64,000 bases of DNA, taken from contig NZ_JAGRPV010000001.1 of the NCBI RefSeq assembly GCF_030014955.1, positions 124,001 through 188,000 on the forward strand. Reading direction: 5' to 3'. The DNA is from Cohnella hashimotonis (lineage in GTDB: Bacteria; Bacillota; Bacilli; Paenibacillales; Paenibacillaceae). The first letter of the stretch is position 1. Each line of letters opens with the position of its first letter. Positions 17,536 to 26,123 of this stretch are shown one piece after another. The translations under genes and the position numbers were made by a program. A model generated the notes under the pieces. It had not been told where the DNA came from. It saw nothing but the letters and a program-made list of their open reading frames with translations, and made no database searches.

Positions 17536-18249
17536 TCAATAAATTCGCTCGATCGTGAAGTTCGGGAAATCCCCGCGGAAAATGCCGTAGTTGTATTCAA
17601 GCGGCGTGTTGTCCGTCAGATACGTGATCGTCTGCACCTCGAAACAGGGTGAGCCTTCGGGAATGTTGAGCAGCTTCGCGACCTGCTTGTCCGCAAGCAC
17701 GGGCTTCAGCTTCTCGACGGAACGGTGGATCTGCAGATGGTAGCGGCTTTGGATGAGCGAAAATAACGAGCCTTCGTCATGATTGAGCGCAAGGCCCGGC
17801 GCCAGACTCCAGGGAATGTAAGAGGTCTCGTAGATCAGCGGCTCGTTATCGGCGTATCGAAGACGCACAAGCTTCGTCACCGGCGATTCGAGGGGGATGC
17901 CGAGCACGCCGGCGAGCGGCGAGTCCGCAGGCACGACAACGGCTTCGAGCACCTTGTTGCTGGGCTTTTTGCCCTGGGCGCTGATATCCTCGGAAAAGCT
18001 GCGCGTCGCGAGTAGCTGCAGCTCCTTGCGCTTGACGAACGTCCCGCTCCCTTGGATCCGCTCAAGAATGCCTTCCCTCTCCAGCTCCTGGAGCGCGTAT
18101 CGTACGGTCGTGCGGCTCACTTGATACTGATCGCACAGCTCCGACTCTGTTGGCAATCGATCCCCTACTTTATACTCCTCGGATTGAATTTGAAGCAGCA
18201 GCTTCTCCTTCAGCATCGCGTAAAGGGGATTATGTTGTTTCTTTGTCAT
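17536..18249 (-). CDS. GntR/HutC-family regulator with UTRA domain (NagR/YvoA-like)
   Basis: A 237-residue regulator. Residues 8-75 form the winged helix (key part PTESELCDQYQVSRTTVRYAL, wing RIQGSGTFV), followed by a UTRA effector domain (about 95-230, with ETSYIPWSLAPGL). In Bacillus the related NagR/YvoA senses glucosamine-6-phosphate or GlcNAc-6-phosphate and represses nag genes. Its divergent position before an importer, a GH4 hydrolase and a NagB-like deaminase fits that role. GGAGG precedes the ATG. Confidence 0.88.
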   Translation of the reverse strand: MTKKQHNPLYAMLKEKLLLQIQSEEYKVGDRLPTESELCDQYQVSRTTVRYALQELEREGILERIQGSGTFVKRKELQLLATRSFSEDISAQGKKPSNKVLEAVVVPADSPLAGVLGIPLESPVTKLVRLRYADNEPLIYETSYIPWSLAPGLALNHDEGSLFSLIQSRYHLQIHRSVEKLKPVLADKQVAKLLNIPEGSPCFEVQTITYLTDNTPLEYNYGIFRGDFPNFTIERIY

Positions 18250-18289
18250 TACAAATTACCTCCACTAAGTGCAACTGCCAACATTCATC

Positions 18290-18318
18290 ATTATAAATGT
18301 ATTCGTCATATTTGTGAA
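18290..18318 (-). promoter_or_regulatory. promoter of the NagR-like gene
   Basis: On the minus strand: TTCACA, 17 bases, TATAAT. Confidence 0.55.
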
Positions 18319-18427
18319 TCGAATCCTCATTTCCATGCAATTTCGCTATGTTTTTGCGAATTCATTGTAAAGATAACGCTTGCTTACCCTCCGAACTGTC
18401 CAAAGCATACAAAAATAATTTAGATGA

Positions 18428-18456
18428 TTGACAAAGGTAATAACAAATAATAACAT
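18428..18456 (+). promoter_or_regulatory. promoter of the amino-sugar operon
   Basis: TTGACA, 17 bases, TAACAT. It leaves a leader of about 240 bases before the TTG start of the binding protein; that leader holds no gene I can support. Confidence 0.65.
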
Positions 18457-18476
18457 GTACTTAATTCATTATTACC
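18436..18476. promoter_or_regulatory. candidate operator of the NagR-like repressor
   Basis: GGTAATAA (18436) and TTATTACC (18469) form an inverted repeat around the -10 element. The wide spacing makes a pair of half-sites or two overlapping sites possible. Confidence 0.35.
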
Positions 18477-18700
18477 ATTGAGGGATGAGGGGATAAGGAA
18501 GGTACGAATTGACTGGCGGAGCAAAGCTTGGAAGAACATCCGATGTTTGCTTGCGCAGCGCCGGCGGAAACCGCAAAAAGGCACGATCAAGAGAAGTGCG
18601 AGTCCGCCAACCGTCAAGCTAATGACAAAAGAAAGCGTTACCAGACCAATGGTGAAAACGGTAACATCCAAAACGAATTCAGATCGGGAGGTCGTACGTT

Positions 18701-20065
18701 TTGCTAAACAAACATTCCTGGCCCAAGTGGGCCGCACCGGTCCTCTTATCCGCAGCGCTGTTGTCGGCTTGCGGTGTAACGCCGGCCGCCAAGTCGGACG
18801 CTTCGCAAGACGCTTCGTCGTCGGCTTCCGCCGGCGGCGCGCAAGCCGAGATGGACTGGTCCAAGCTCGGCGACGGCTCGCAAAAGGGCAAGAAAATCAC
18901 CGTGCTTATGGTCGATACCGACGGACGCGTCGCCGAAATGGCTAAAAAGTTTACCGAAGAGACCGGCATCGAAGTAAACTTCATGGGCGTCGATTACAAC
19001 TCGCTCTTCGGCAAGATCACGACGGCCTCGCTGTCCAGCTCCTCCGACATCGACATCATCGAGATGGATACGATCTGGGGTGGCCAGTTTTACGAAGGCA
19101 AGATCGCCGCGGACCTGACGAACGTCATGCCCAAGGAGACCCTCGCGAACTACACGCAATCCTCTGTCGATTCGGTCATCTACAACGGCCACGTGCTCGC
19201 CATTCCTTACTACTCCAGCAGCAAGCATCTGTACTGGAATAAAAAGCTGCTCGCCGATGCGGGCTATGACGCACCGCCCAAGACGTGGGACGAATTCCGC
19301 GAGATGTCCAAGAAACTGACCAAAAACGGCGTCTACGGCTCGGCCTGGTCCTGGAAGCAGGCGGAATCGCTCAACATCGACTTCGACACCATCGTCGCTG
19401 CGTTCGGCGGCAAGCTGCTCGACGACCAAGGCAAGCTGCATGTCAATTCCAAAGAGGCCGTGCAGGCGCTCACGTACATGACGGACCTGCTGCACGTCGA
19501 CAAGACGGTCGATCCTTCCAGCCTTCAGTGGACGGAGGACGACGTGAAGAACGCCTTCGCCGCCGGCAAGATCGCCATGATGATCAACTGGGAGGGCATG
19601 TATCCCGACCTGAACAACGCGGAAATGTCGCAGGTGGTCGGACAGACCGACGTCGGCCTGATCCCTGGACAGGGAGACATCAAGTCCACCGCCGTATCCG
19701 GCTCCGAAGGCATCGGCATCATGCAGAGCAGCAAGAACAAGCAGGCCGCGCTGGAGTTCGTCAAGTGGATCGGTGAAAAGGGCTTCCAGCTCGACAACTT
19801 CAAGGAAATGGGCATCTATCCGTCGCTGAAGAGCCTGTACGAGGATCCCGACATGATCGCCGCGGATACGACCGAGACGCTGGGCAAGATCGTCGAGCAG
19901 TTCCAGTACGGCTCCAATCGCCCGAATGCGCCGGGTTACGTCGAGTGGGCCGACATCCAATCGAACGAGATTTACAGCGCGCTCGTGAAAAACAAAACGC
20001 CGCAGCAGGCGCTGGACGACGCGGCTACCAAGATCGACCAAGCGATACAGCGCGCGGCCAAATAG
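18701..20065 (+). CDS. ABC transporter sugar-binding lipoprotein
   Basis: A 454-residue lipoprotein starting at TTG after a GGGAGG site. It has a signal peptide with lipobox LSAC, a Ser/Ala linker and a family 1 solute-binding domain (KKITVLMVDTDGRV; later YWNKKLLADAGYDAPPKTWDE shortened here to its key Trp/Asp pattern). It heads an operon with two permeases, a GH4 hydrolase and a glucosamine-6-phosphate deaminase, so the ligand is probably an amino-sugar disaccharide such as chitobiose. Confidence 0.92.
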   Translation: MLNKHSWPKWAAPVLLSAALLSACGVTPAAKSDASQDASSSASAGGAQAEMDWSKLGDGSQKGKKITVLMVDTDGRVAEMAKKFTEETGIEVNFMGVDYNSLFGKITTASLSSSSDIDIIEMDTIWGGQFYEGKIAADLTNVMPKETLANYTQSSVDSVIYNGHVLAIPYYSSSKHLYWNKKLLADAGYDAPPKTWDEFREMSKKLTKNGVYGSAWSWKQAESLNIDFDTIVAAFGGKLLDDQGKLHVNSKEAVQALTYMTDLLHVDKTVDPSSLQWTEDDVKNAFAAGKIAMMINWEGMYPDLNNAEMSQVVGQTDVGLIPGQGDIKSTAVSGSEGIGIMQSSKNKQAALEFVKWIGEKGFQLDNFKEMGIYPSLKSLYEDPDMIAADTTETLGKIVEQFQYGSNRPNAPGYVEWADIQSNEIYSALVKNKTPQQALDDAATKIDQAIQRAAK

Positions 20066-20080
20066 CAAGGAGGAGCAGGA

Positions 20081-21010
20081 GTGGCTGAGCCGAACGCGGC
20101 ACCCAAGAGAAAACGAGCGAAATACACGCCCGCCATGCGACAAGACGCGCTGCTGGCCTATGTGCTGCTGGTGCCGACCCTTTACATTCTGTTCCGCATC
20201 TTTGTCGTACCGATCTTTCAATCCTCGGTATGGAGTCTCTATAAGTACAACCTGATGGACGGTTCGGATCCGAAGCCCGTGGGCCTTGGCAACTATGCCG
20301 ACATCTTCAAGCTGCAAGACTTTTGGACGTCGATGGGGAACACCGTGTACTTCACGGTTTTCTCCGTCGCGGCCGAGCTTGCGATCGGATTTTTCGCCGC
20401 GCTGCTTCTGAACCACGCATTCAAGGGCCGGCTGCTGTTCAGAGGCATGATCATGATTCCGTGGGCGATGCTGACGCTCGTCAGCGGCCTGCTCTGGAAC
20501 TGGATCTACCAGCCGGGCTACGGCGCGCTGACGGTCGTGCTGCACAATCTGCATCTGCTGCCGGACTCGTCCAACCCGCTCTGGCTGTCCAGCTCGACGA
20601 AGGTCGTCACGTTCTCGGCGATCGCGGACATTTGGAAGATGACGCCGTTCATGACGCTGCTGCTGCTGGCGGGGCTTCAGAGCATTCCGCATTCGTTGTA
20701 CGAAGCGGCGGTGATCGACGGAGCGGGCTTCTGGAAAAAGCTTCGGCATATCACTGTACCGCAGCTGCTTCCTACGGCGATCGTCGCGGTTATCCTGCGC
20801 ATCATCGGCGCGTACCGGGTGTACGACATCCTCACGGTATTCACGGGCGACGCCAAAACCTCGACCTCGTATCTGACTTACAATTATGCCTTCCGTTATT
20901 TCTATCTTGGCAAGGCGTCGGCGATGGCATGGGTATCCACGCTGCTGATACTGATCCTCGTCATCGTCTACATGGTGCTGCTCAAGCGCAACCAAGATTC
21001 CCACCTTTAA
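20081..21010 (+). CDS. ABC sugar permease, MalF/UgpA type
   Basis: A 309-residue membrane protein with a basic N terminus, six helices and the EAA loop LYEAAVIDGAGFWKKLRHIT (about 206-225). GTG start after AGGAGGAG. It pairs with the permease 15 bases downstream. No dedicated ATPase gene lies in the operon. Confidence 0.92.
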   Translation: MAEPNAAPKRKRAKYTPAMRQDALLAYVLLVPTLYILFRIFVVPIFQSSVWSLYKYNLMDGSDPKPVGLGNYADIFKLQDFWTSMGNTVYFTVFSVAAELAIGFFAALLLNHAFKGRLLFRGMIMIPWAMLTLVSGLLWNWIYQPGYGALTVVLHNLHLLPDSSNPLWLSSSTKVVTFSAIADIWKMTPFMTLLLLAGLQSIPHSLYEAAVIDGAGFWKKLRHITVPQLLPTAIVAVILRIIGAYRVYDILTVFTGDAKTSTSYLTYNYAFRYFYLGKASAMAWVSTLLILILVIVYMVLLKRNQDSHL

Positions 21011-21025
21011 GGAGCCGAGCAACGT

Positions 21026-21955
21026 ATGGAATCGACTAACAACGGCGCCGGCATCCGGCGCTGGTTCACGAGGCCGCGCGACGGCGATCTGATGCCGCCG
21101 TTTTATCTGTGGCTCGGCATCGTACTGCTGACGCTGTTCACGATGGGACCTTTCGTCTATCTGCTGACGAGCTCGCTCAGCCTGACGCGCGATCTGCTGT
21201 CCGGCCATCTGCTGCCGCATTCGCCGACATGGCTCAATTATCGGCATCTGCTGGGAGGAACGGTCGGCAGCGATTTCTTCCACGCGCTTCGCAACAGCTT
21301 CACCGTAAGCGCGCTTACGACGGTGCTGACGATCGTCGTCGGCACGTTAGGCGGCTACGCGCTGGCCAGACTCAAGTTTCCGCTGCGCGTCACGCTGCTG
21401 TTCATCATCCTGGCGATGCAGCTGCTGCCCTCGATCAGCATCATCGTCCCGCTGTACGTCATGATGCGGGACGGCATCGACTTCAGCATTCCGTTCACGA
21501 GCATCGGCTGGCATACGCCGCCGCTGCTCGATACGAACGCGGCGCTGATCGCCGCCAATTTGTCCTTTTCCCTGCCGTATGCGGCCTGGCTGCTGTCGGG
21601 CTATCTGCAGGGCGTGTCCAGGGAGCTCGAGGAGGCCGCGTACATCGACGGCTGCGGCAAGCTCGGTACGATGGCGCGCATTCTCGTTCCGCTCGCGATG
21701 CCCGGCATCGCGGCCACCGCGATCTTCACGTTCCTCAACTGCTGGGACGAATTTATCTACGCCAATGCATTCACCCAGACCGTCGCTTCGAAGACGCTGC
21801 CGATCGTCGTACGGGAGTTCATCGGCAAGCACAGCATCGACTGGGGCCTTATGACCGCCGGCGGCATCGTCGCCTCGCTGCCGCCGGTGATCATCTCGCT
21901 CGTGCTCTACCGTTATATCGTGAGCGGCCTGTCGGCCGGCGGCGTCAAGGAATAA
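21026..21955 (+). CDS. ABC sugar permease, MalG type
   Basis: A 309-residue membrane protein with the EAA loop ELEEAAYIDGCGKLGTMARI (about 198-217) and the usual C terminus (VSGLSAGGVKE). It is the second channel subunit of the amino-sugar importer. Confidence 0.92.
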   Translation: MESTNNGAGIRRWFTRPRDGDLMPPFYLWLGIVLLTLFTMGPFVYLLTSSLSLTRDLLSGHLLPHSPTWLNYRHLLGGTVGSDFFHALRNSFTVSALTTVLTIVVGTLGGYALARLKFPLRVTLLFIILAMQLLPSISIIVPLYVMMRDGIDFSIPFTSIGWHTPPLLDTNAALIAANLSFSLPYAAWLLSGYLQGVSRELEEAAYIDGCGKLGTMARILVPLAMPGIAATAIFTFLNCWDEFIYANAFTQTVASKTLPIVVREFIGKHSIDWGLMTAGGIVASLPPVIISLVLYRYIVSGLSAGGVKE

Positions 21956-22030
21956 GCCGGCGACGGGCGGAGGCCGAGGGTTGCAAGTCAGCGCGGGTCG
22001 CAAGTCAGCAAGATGAAGGAGCGTAAAAGT

Positions 22031-23359
22031 ATGACCAGACAACATCTGAAGGTGGCCGTCATCGGAGGCGGGTCCTCCTACACGCCTGAATTGATCGACG
22101 GCATTTTGCGGTATCACGACGAATTTCCGGTTCGGGAGCTCGTGCTGGCGGACATCGCTGCGGGCGCTGAAAAGCTGGCGATCGTAGCGGATCTGGCTCG
22201 CCGCATGATCGCGCGCAGCGGCAAGGAGATCTCGCTTCGAACGACGCTCGACCGCCGCGAGGCGATCGCCGGGGCTGACTTCGTCACGACGCAGCTCCGG
22301 GTCGGCATGCTCGAGGCGAGATCGCTCGACGAAAAAATCCCGCTGTCGCACGGCCTGATCGGCCAGGAGACGACTGGGGCCGGCGGCTTCGCCAAGGCGC
22401 TGCGGACCGTCCCGGTCATCCTGGACATCTGCCGGGACATGGAGGAGCTGGCGCCGGACGCATTCCTCGTCAACTTTACCAATCCCGCCGGACTCGTCAC
22501 GGAGGCGGTGCTGAAGCACTCTCGCATCAAGACGGTCGGGCTGTGCAATCTTCCGATCGACACCAAGATGCAGATCGCGGCGCTGTACGGCGTGGAGCCG
22601 GAGCGAGTGTTCATCGAGATGGCGGGCATCAACCATCTGCACTGGACGACGCGCGTGCTGCTGGACGGCGAGGACGTCACGGCCGCGTTTCTGAAGACGC
22701 TCGGCTCAGGCAAAGGACTGACGGTCAAAAACGTCCCCGACCTGGAGTGGGACGCTGCGTTCATCTCTTCGCTCGGCGCGCTGCCGTGCTCGTATCATCG
22801 CTACTATTATATGAAGAACGAAATGCTGGCCGAGCTGGCGTCCGCCTTCGAACGCACGGGCAGAACCCGCGCCGATGAGGTCAAGTCGGTCGAAGCCGAG
22901 CTGTTCGACATCTATCGCCGTCCCGAGGTGACGGAGAAGCCCAAACAGCTGGAGAAAAGGGGCGGCGCCTACTACTCCGAGGCCGCGGTGCGGCTCATGA
23001 AGTCGATCTACACGGACAAGGGCGACATTCAGGTCGTCAACGTGAGAAACGGTGGCATCATCTCCTGCCTGCCTGATGATGCCTCGATCGAGGTCAACTG
23101 CGTTATCAAGGCGGACGGCGCGCATCCGCTGCAGCTGGCAGCGCCGTTGTCTCCGCAAATTCGCGGGCTGCTGCAGCTCGTCAAGTCTTACGAGGAATTG
23201 ACCATCGAGGCAGCCGTGCACGGCGACCGCCATGCGGCGCTGCAAGCGCTCACGGTTCACCCGCTCGTCGGCGACGCCGCGCTGGCGAAGGCGGTGCTCG
23301 CCGACATTCTGGAGGCGAACGCGGCTTACCTGCCGCAGTTCGCGGCGCTGGTGCCGTGA
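22031..23359 (+). CDS. glycoside hydrolase family 4 (6-phospho-beta-glucosidase type)
   Basis: A 442-residue enzyme. The ATG at 22031 is preferred over one at 22013 because AAGGAG lies 9 bases before it. The NAD-binding motif is VIGGGSSYTPEL at the N terminus; the metal-binding Cys (GLCNLPID) and His (AGINHLHW) are present. GH4 enzymes use NAD and Mn in an oxidation-elimination mechanism. Most cleave phosphorylated disaccharides, yet this operon has an ABC importer rather than a PTS, so either a kinase acts elsewhere or this member accepts unphosphorylated chitobiose. The neighbours favour an amino-sugar substrate. Confidence 0.9.
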   Translation: MTRQHLKVAVIGGGSSYTPELIDGILRYHDEFPVRELVLADIAAGAEKLAIVADLARRMIARSGKEISLRTTLDRREAIAGADFVTTQLRVGMLEARSLDEKIPLSHGLIGQETTGAGGFAKALRTVPVILDICRDMEELAPDAFLVNFTNPAGLVTEAVLKHSRIKTVGLCNLPIDTKMQIAALYGVEPERVFIEMAGINHLHWTTRVLLDGEDVTAAFLKTLGSGKGLTVKNVPDLEWDAAFISSLGALPCSYHRYYYMKNEMLAELASAFERTGRTRADEVKSVEAELFDIYRRPEVTEKPKQLEKRGGAYYSEAAVRLMKSIYTDKGDIQVVNVRNGGIISCLPDDASIEVNCVIKADGAHPLQLAAPLSPQIRGLLQLVKSYEELTIEAAVHGDRHAALQALTVHPLVGDAALAKAVLADILEANAAYLPQFAALVP

Positions 23360-24171
23360 GGCCGGCCGTGAACGCGGCGGACGCGGCGGATGTGGCGGAC
23401 GCGGAGGCCGGACGGCTCGTGCAGGGCGTGCAAGTCGTGATATTGCCGTCCGCGGCCGAAGCGGAGCAACATGTCGCGACGTTGTTCGCGGAGCAGCTGA
23501 GGCGCAAGCCGGACAGCGTGCTCGGACTGGCGACCGGCGGGACGCCGGTGGGCGTCTACCGGGCGCTGGTTGCGGCGCATCGCCTGGGCGAAGCGGACTT
23601 CGGCCGGGCGCGGACGTTTAACCTCGACGAATATGCCGGGGTGCCGTCCGCGCATCCGCAAAGCTACGCGGCTTACATGAGAACGCATCTGTTCGATCTG
23701 GTCAACCTGACGCCGGACAGGACGCACCTGCCGGAAGGCGACGCCGCGAATGCCGAAGACGCTTGCAGGCTGTACGACGCGCTCTATCGCTATTACGGTC
23801 CCGCGGATCTCCAACTGCTCGGCATCGGGCTGAACGGCCATATCGGCTTCAACGAGCCGGGGTTCGCTTCCGCGCCGGGCGGCACGCATGTCGTGCGGCT
23901 GGACGAATCGACCCGTCGGGCGAACGCGCGGTTTTTCGGAGCAGACGAGCAGGTGCCGGAATACGCGTTGACGATGAGCGCGGGGCGGATCCTGCAGGCC
24001 AGGTCCATCGTGCTGCTCGCCACGGGCGCGGCCAAGGCGGCGATCGTCGCCCGGGCGCTCGAAGGGCCGATCGGCACCGATTGCCCGGCGTCGCTGCTGC
24101 AGCTGCATCCGGACGCGACGGTCGTGCTTGATCGCGAGGCTGCCGGCGCGCTGGCGCCCGAGAGGGGCTGA
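23356..24171 (+). CDS. nagB: glucosamine-6-phosphate deaminase (NagB-like)
   Basis: A 271-residue protein whose GTG start overlaps the stop of the GH4 gene. Family motifs are present: LATGGTPVGVYRALV, FNLDEYAG and GIGLNGHIGFNEPG. It converts GlcN-6-P to fructose-6-P and ammonia, feeding the disaccharide products into glycolysis. About 22 Ala/Asp-rich residues precede the usual start, so translation may begin at GTG 23419. No nagA is visible nearby. Confidence 0.88.
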   Translation: MRPAVNAADAADVADAEAGRLVQGVQVVILPSAAEAEQHVATLFAEQLRRKPDSVLGLATGGTPVGVYRALVAAHRLGEADFGRARTFNLDEYAGVPSAHPQSYAAYMRTHLFDLVNLTPDRTHLPEGDAANAEDACRLYDALYRYYGPADLQLLGIGLNGHIGFNEPGFASAPGGTHVVRLDESTRRANARFFGADEQVPEYALTMSAGRILQARSIVLLATGAAKAAIVARALEGPIGTDCPASLLQLHPDATVVLDREAAGALAPERG

Positions 24172-24244
24172 TCGGCCGGCGGCGCGGCGTCGGATCGGGC
24201 GGGGGAGCAAGGCAAGGGGTCATGCAATAGAACAATGCAATAAA

Positions 24245-24302
24245 GCAATGAAACAGAGCAATGAAACGAGGCAATGAAACGAGGTAATGAAACGAGGCAA
24301 TG
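24245..24302. repeat. 13-bp tandem repeat, four copies plus part
   Basis: GCAATGAAACGAG-type units at 24245, 24258, 24271 and 24284, then a partial one. More degenerate copies extend back to about 24224. It occupies the gap between nagB and the SLH gene. Confidence 0.8.
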
Positions 24303-24356
24303 CAAGGGGTTCGGAGCATCAGACTCGTCCAAACGATCAACCGAGGAGGCTCTCAA

Positions 24357-26111
24357 ATGGGCAAAAGGTGGAAGCAAGGAGCAGTGTCGCTGCTGTCGGC
24401 GTCGGCGCTGATGGCGCTCGGGCAAGGCGCGTATGCCGCGACGTCCGCGGAGACGATTCCGGCCTGGGCATCGGCCGAGATTCAGACATGGCAGGAGCTC
24501 GGGCTGCTGAAAGGCGATCAGAACGGACTCGTCCGTCCGAACGGCGCCGTAACGCGCGCTGAACTGGCCGCGATGCTGAATCGCATATACGGCTATGAGG
24601 CGGGCAGCGCGGCATCGTTTGCGGATGTGCCGGCGCAGGCCTGGTATGCAGCCGATATCGCGAAGGTTGCGGCGGCAGGCATTATGCAGGGCGATGCGGC
24701 AGGCAACGCGACGCCGCTGGCCAACGTGACCCGCGAGCAAGCGGCCGTCATGCTGGGCCGGGCGCTGCACTTGAGCGCGGCAACGTCCGCCGGCGCATTC
24801 GCCGACGAAGGCCAGATCGCCGCCTGGGCGAAGGACGCGGTGCATGCGCTGCAGGAAACAGGCTACATAACGGGAACGCCTGCGGGCGATTTCCAGCCCA
24901 AGAAAAGCCTGACGCGCGCCGAAGCGGTCAAGATGCTGAACGGGGCGATGGGGACGCTGATCGCCGACGGCGCCGCGCATGACGGCGTGTCCGGCGGCAA
25001 TCTAACCGTCAACAAGCCGGGCGCGAAGCTGACCGGCCTGAACCTGACGGGCAGCCTGTATATCGCGCCGGGCGTAGGCGACGGCGAAGTGACGATCGAA
25101 GGCTCGAGCGTCGGCGGCACAATCTACGTGCTCGGCGGCGGCGCGCATACGGTCGTGCTGAAGGATACGAAAGCGGCGCGCCTTGTTGTGGACAAGAAAT
25201 CGGGCGAGATCCGCGTTAAGCTCGAGGGAGATACGAACATCGCCAATGTCGAATTCGCGTCGGGCGGCGAGCTGGACAACGGTTCCGCGCAGCCTGTCGG
25301 CGTCGTCTTGATTAAGACGAAGCCTACAGACACGGTCCATTGGAAGGGCGATGCGAAGGAGCTGACATTCGCATCGGGCCTGTCGTTTGAAGGTTCTGCG
25401 GGACATATCTCGAAGTTCACGGCAGCCTCGGGCTTGAAGAACGGTAAGATCGTGCTGGCACCCGATTTTCAGCTGGAAACGTTCACGGCCGACGGTCCCG
25501 TACAAGTGACGGGCGAAGGCAAGATCGGGACGGCGATCATCAACGCGGAAGGCGTCGAGCTGTCCAAGGCGCCGGGCGTGCTGACGCTGAACGCGAAGAG
25601 CGCTACGGTCGCCGGCGAGACGAAATCGAGCGGCGGCACGGGCAGCAGCGGCAGCAACGGCAGCGGCGGCGTAATCGACCTCAGCACGAAGCTGTACAGC
25701 TACGCGGAAGCGTCCTCGCAATTGGGCGGCACGACGGCCGAGCTGCAGGTCAAGCAGTATATCGCGTTCCTGCAGGACCCGAGCTACAAGCCTAGCGTAG
25801 CCAACTCGGCGACCAAGGTACCGGATCTGACGAATGCGACGACCTACGTCAATTCTTCCTTTGACGTCAAGCCTTCGATCTTCGCCTCGCTCCGGGGCGT
25901 CAACACTTCGGTGCTGGACGCGTCGCGTACGTGGCTGTGGCTCGGAACGAACGACGGCGTAACGCGCGTCCGCCTCACGGACAACGAGATGAAGTCCTAC
26001 ACGACGGCAAGCAACGATCTGAAGGACGACAAGGTGCTGCTTCTGATCTCGGACGGCAGAACGGGCGTTTACGCGATCACCGCGACCGGCGTATCCCACA
26101 TCCAACAATAA
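24357..26111 (+). CDS. S-layer homology (SLH) domain surface protein
   Basis: A 584-residue exported protein; ATG 24357 follows GAGGAGG. After the signal peptide come three SLH modules (about residues 30-85, 88-145, 150-205; each with the F-DV/WA--I pattern), which bind pyruvylated cell-wall polymer. The middle is beta-rich and repetitive (GNLTVNKPGAKLTGLNLTGS, then a Gly/Ser linker near 420-440), and the C terminus contains one propeller-like motif (WLWLGTNDGVTRV). The next gene has the same motif near its N terminus, so the two may act together at the cell surface. Confidence 0.85.
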   Translation: MGKRWKQGAVSLLSASALMALGQGAYAATSAETIPAWASAEIQTWQELGLLKGDQNGLVRPNGAVTRAELAAMLNRIYGYEAGSAASFADVPAQAWYAADIAKVAAAGIMQGDAAGNATPLANVTREQAAVMLGRALHLSAATSAGAFADEGQIAAWAKDAVHALQETGYITGTPAGDFQPKKSLTRAEAVKMLNGAMGTLIADGAAHDGVSGGNLTVNKPGAKLTGLNLTGSLYIAPGVGDGEVTIEGSSVGGTIYVLGGGAHTVVLKDTKAARLVVDKKSGEIRVKLEGDTNIANVEFASGGELDNGSAQPVGVVLIKTKPTDTVHWKGDAKELTFASGLSFEGSAGHISKFTAASGLKNGKIVLAPDFQLETFTADGPVQVTGEGKIGTAIINAEGVELSKAPGVLTLNAKSATVAGETKSSGGTGSSGSNGSGGVIDLSTKLYSYAEASSQLGGTTAELQVKQYIAFLQDPSYKPSVANSATKVPDLTNATTYVNSSFDVKPSIFASLRGVNTSVLDASRTWLWLGTNDGVTRVRLTDNEMKSYTTASNDLKDDKVLLLISDGRTGVYAITATGVSHIQQ

Positions 26112-26123
26112 GGAAGGTGCCCC

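Noticed and set aside
18420..18737. Minus-strand hydrophobic ORF between the NagR-like gene and its operon
   Set aside because: It covers the operon promoter and the start of the binding-protein gene and has no start signal.
18746..21283. 845-codon minus-strand ORF over the amino-sugar importer
   Set aside because: Arg/His/Gln-rich shadow of GC-rich plus-strand genes with clear domains.
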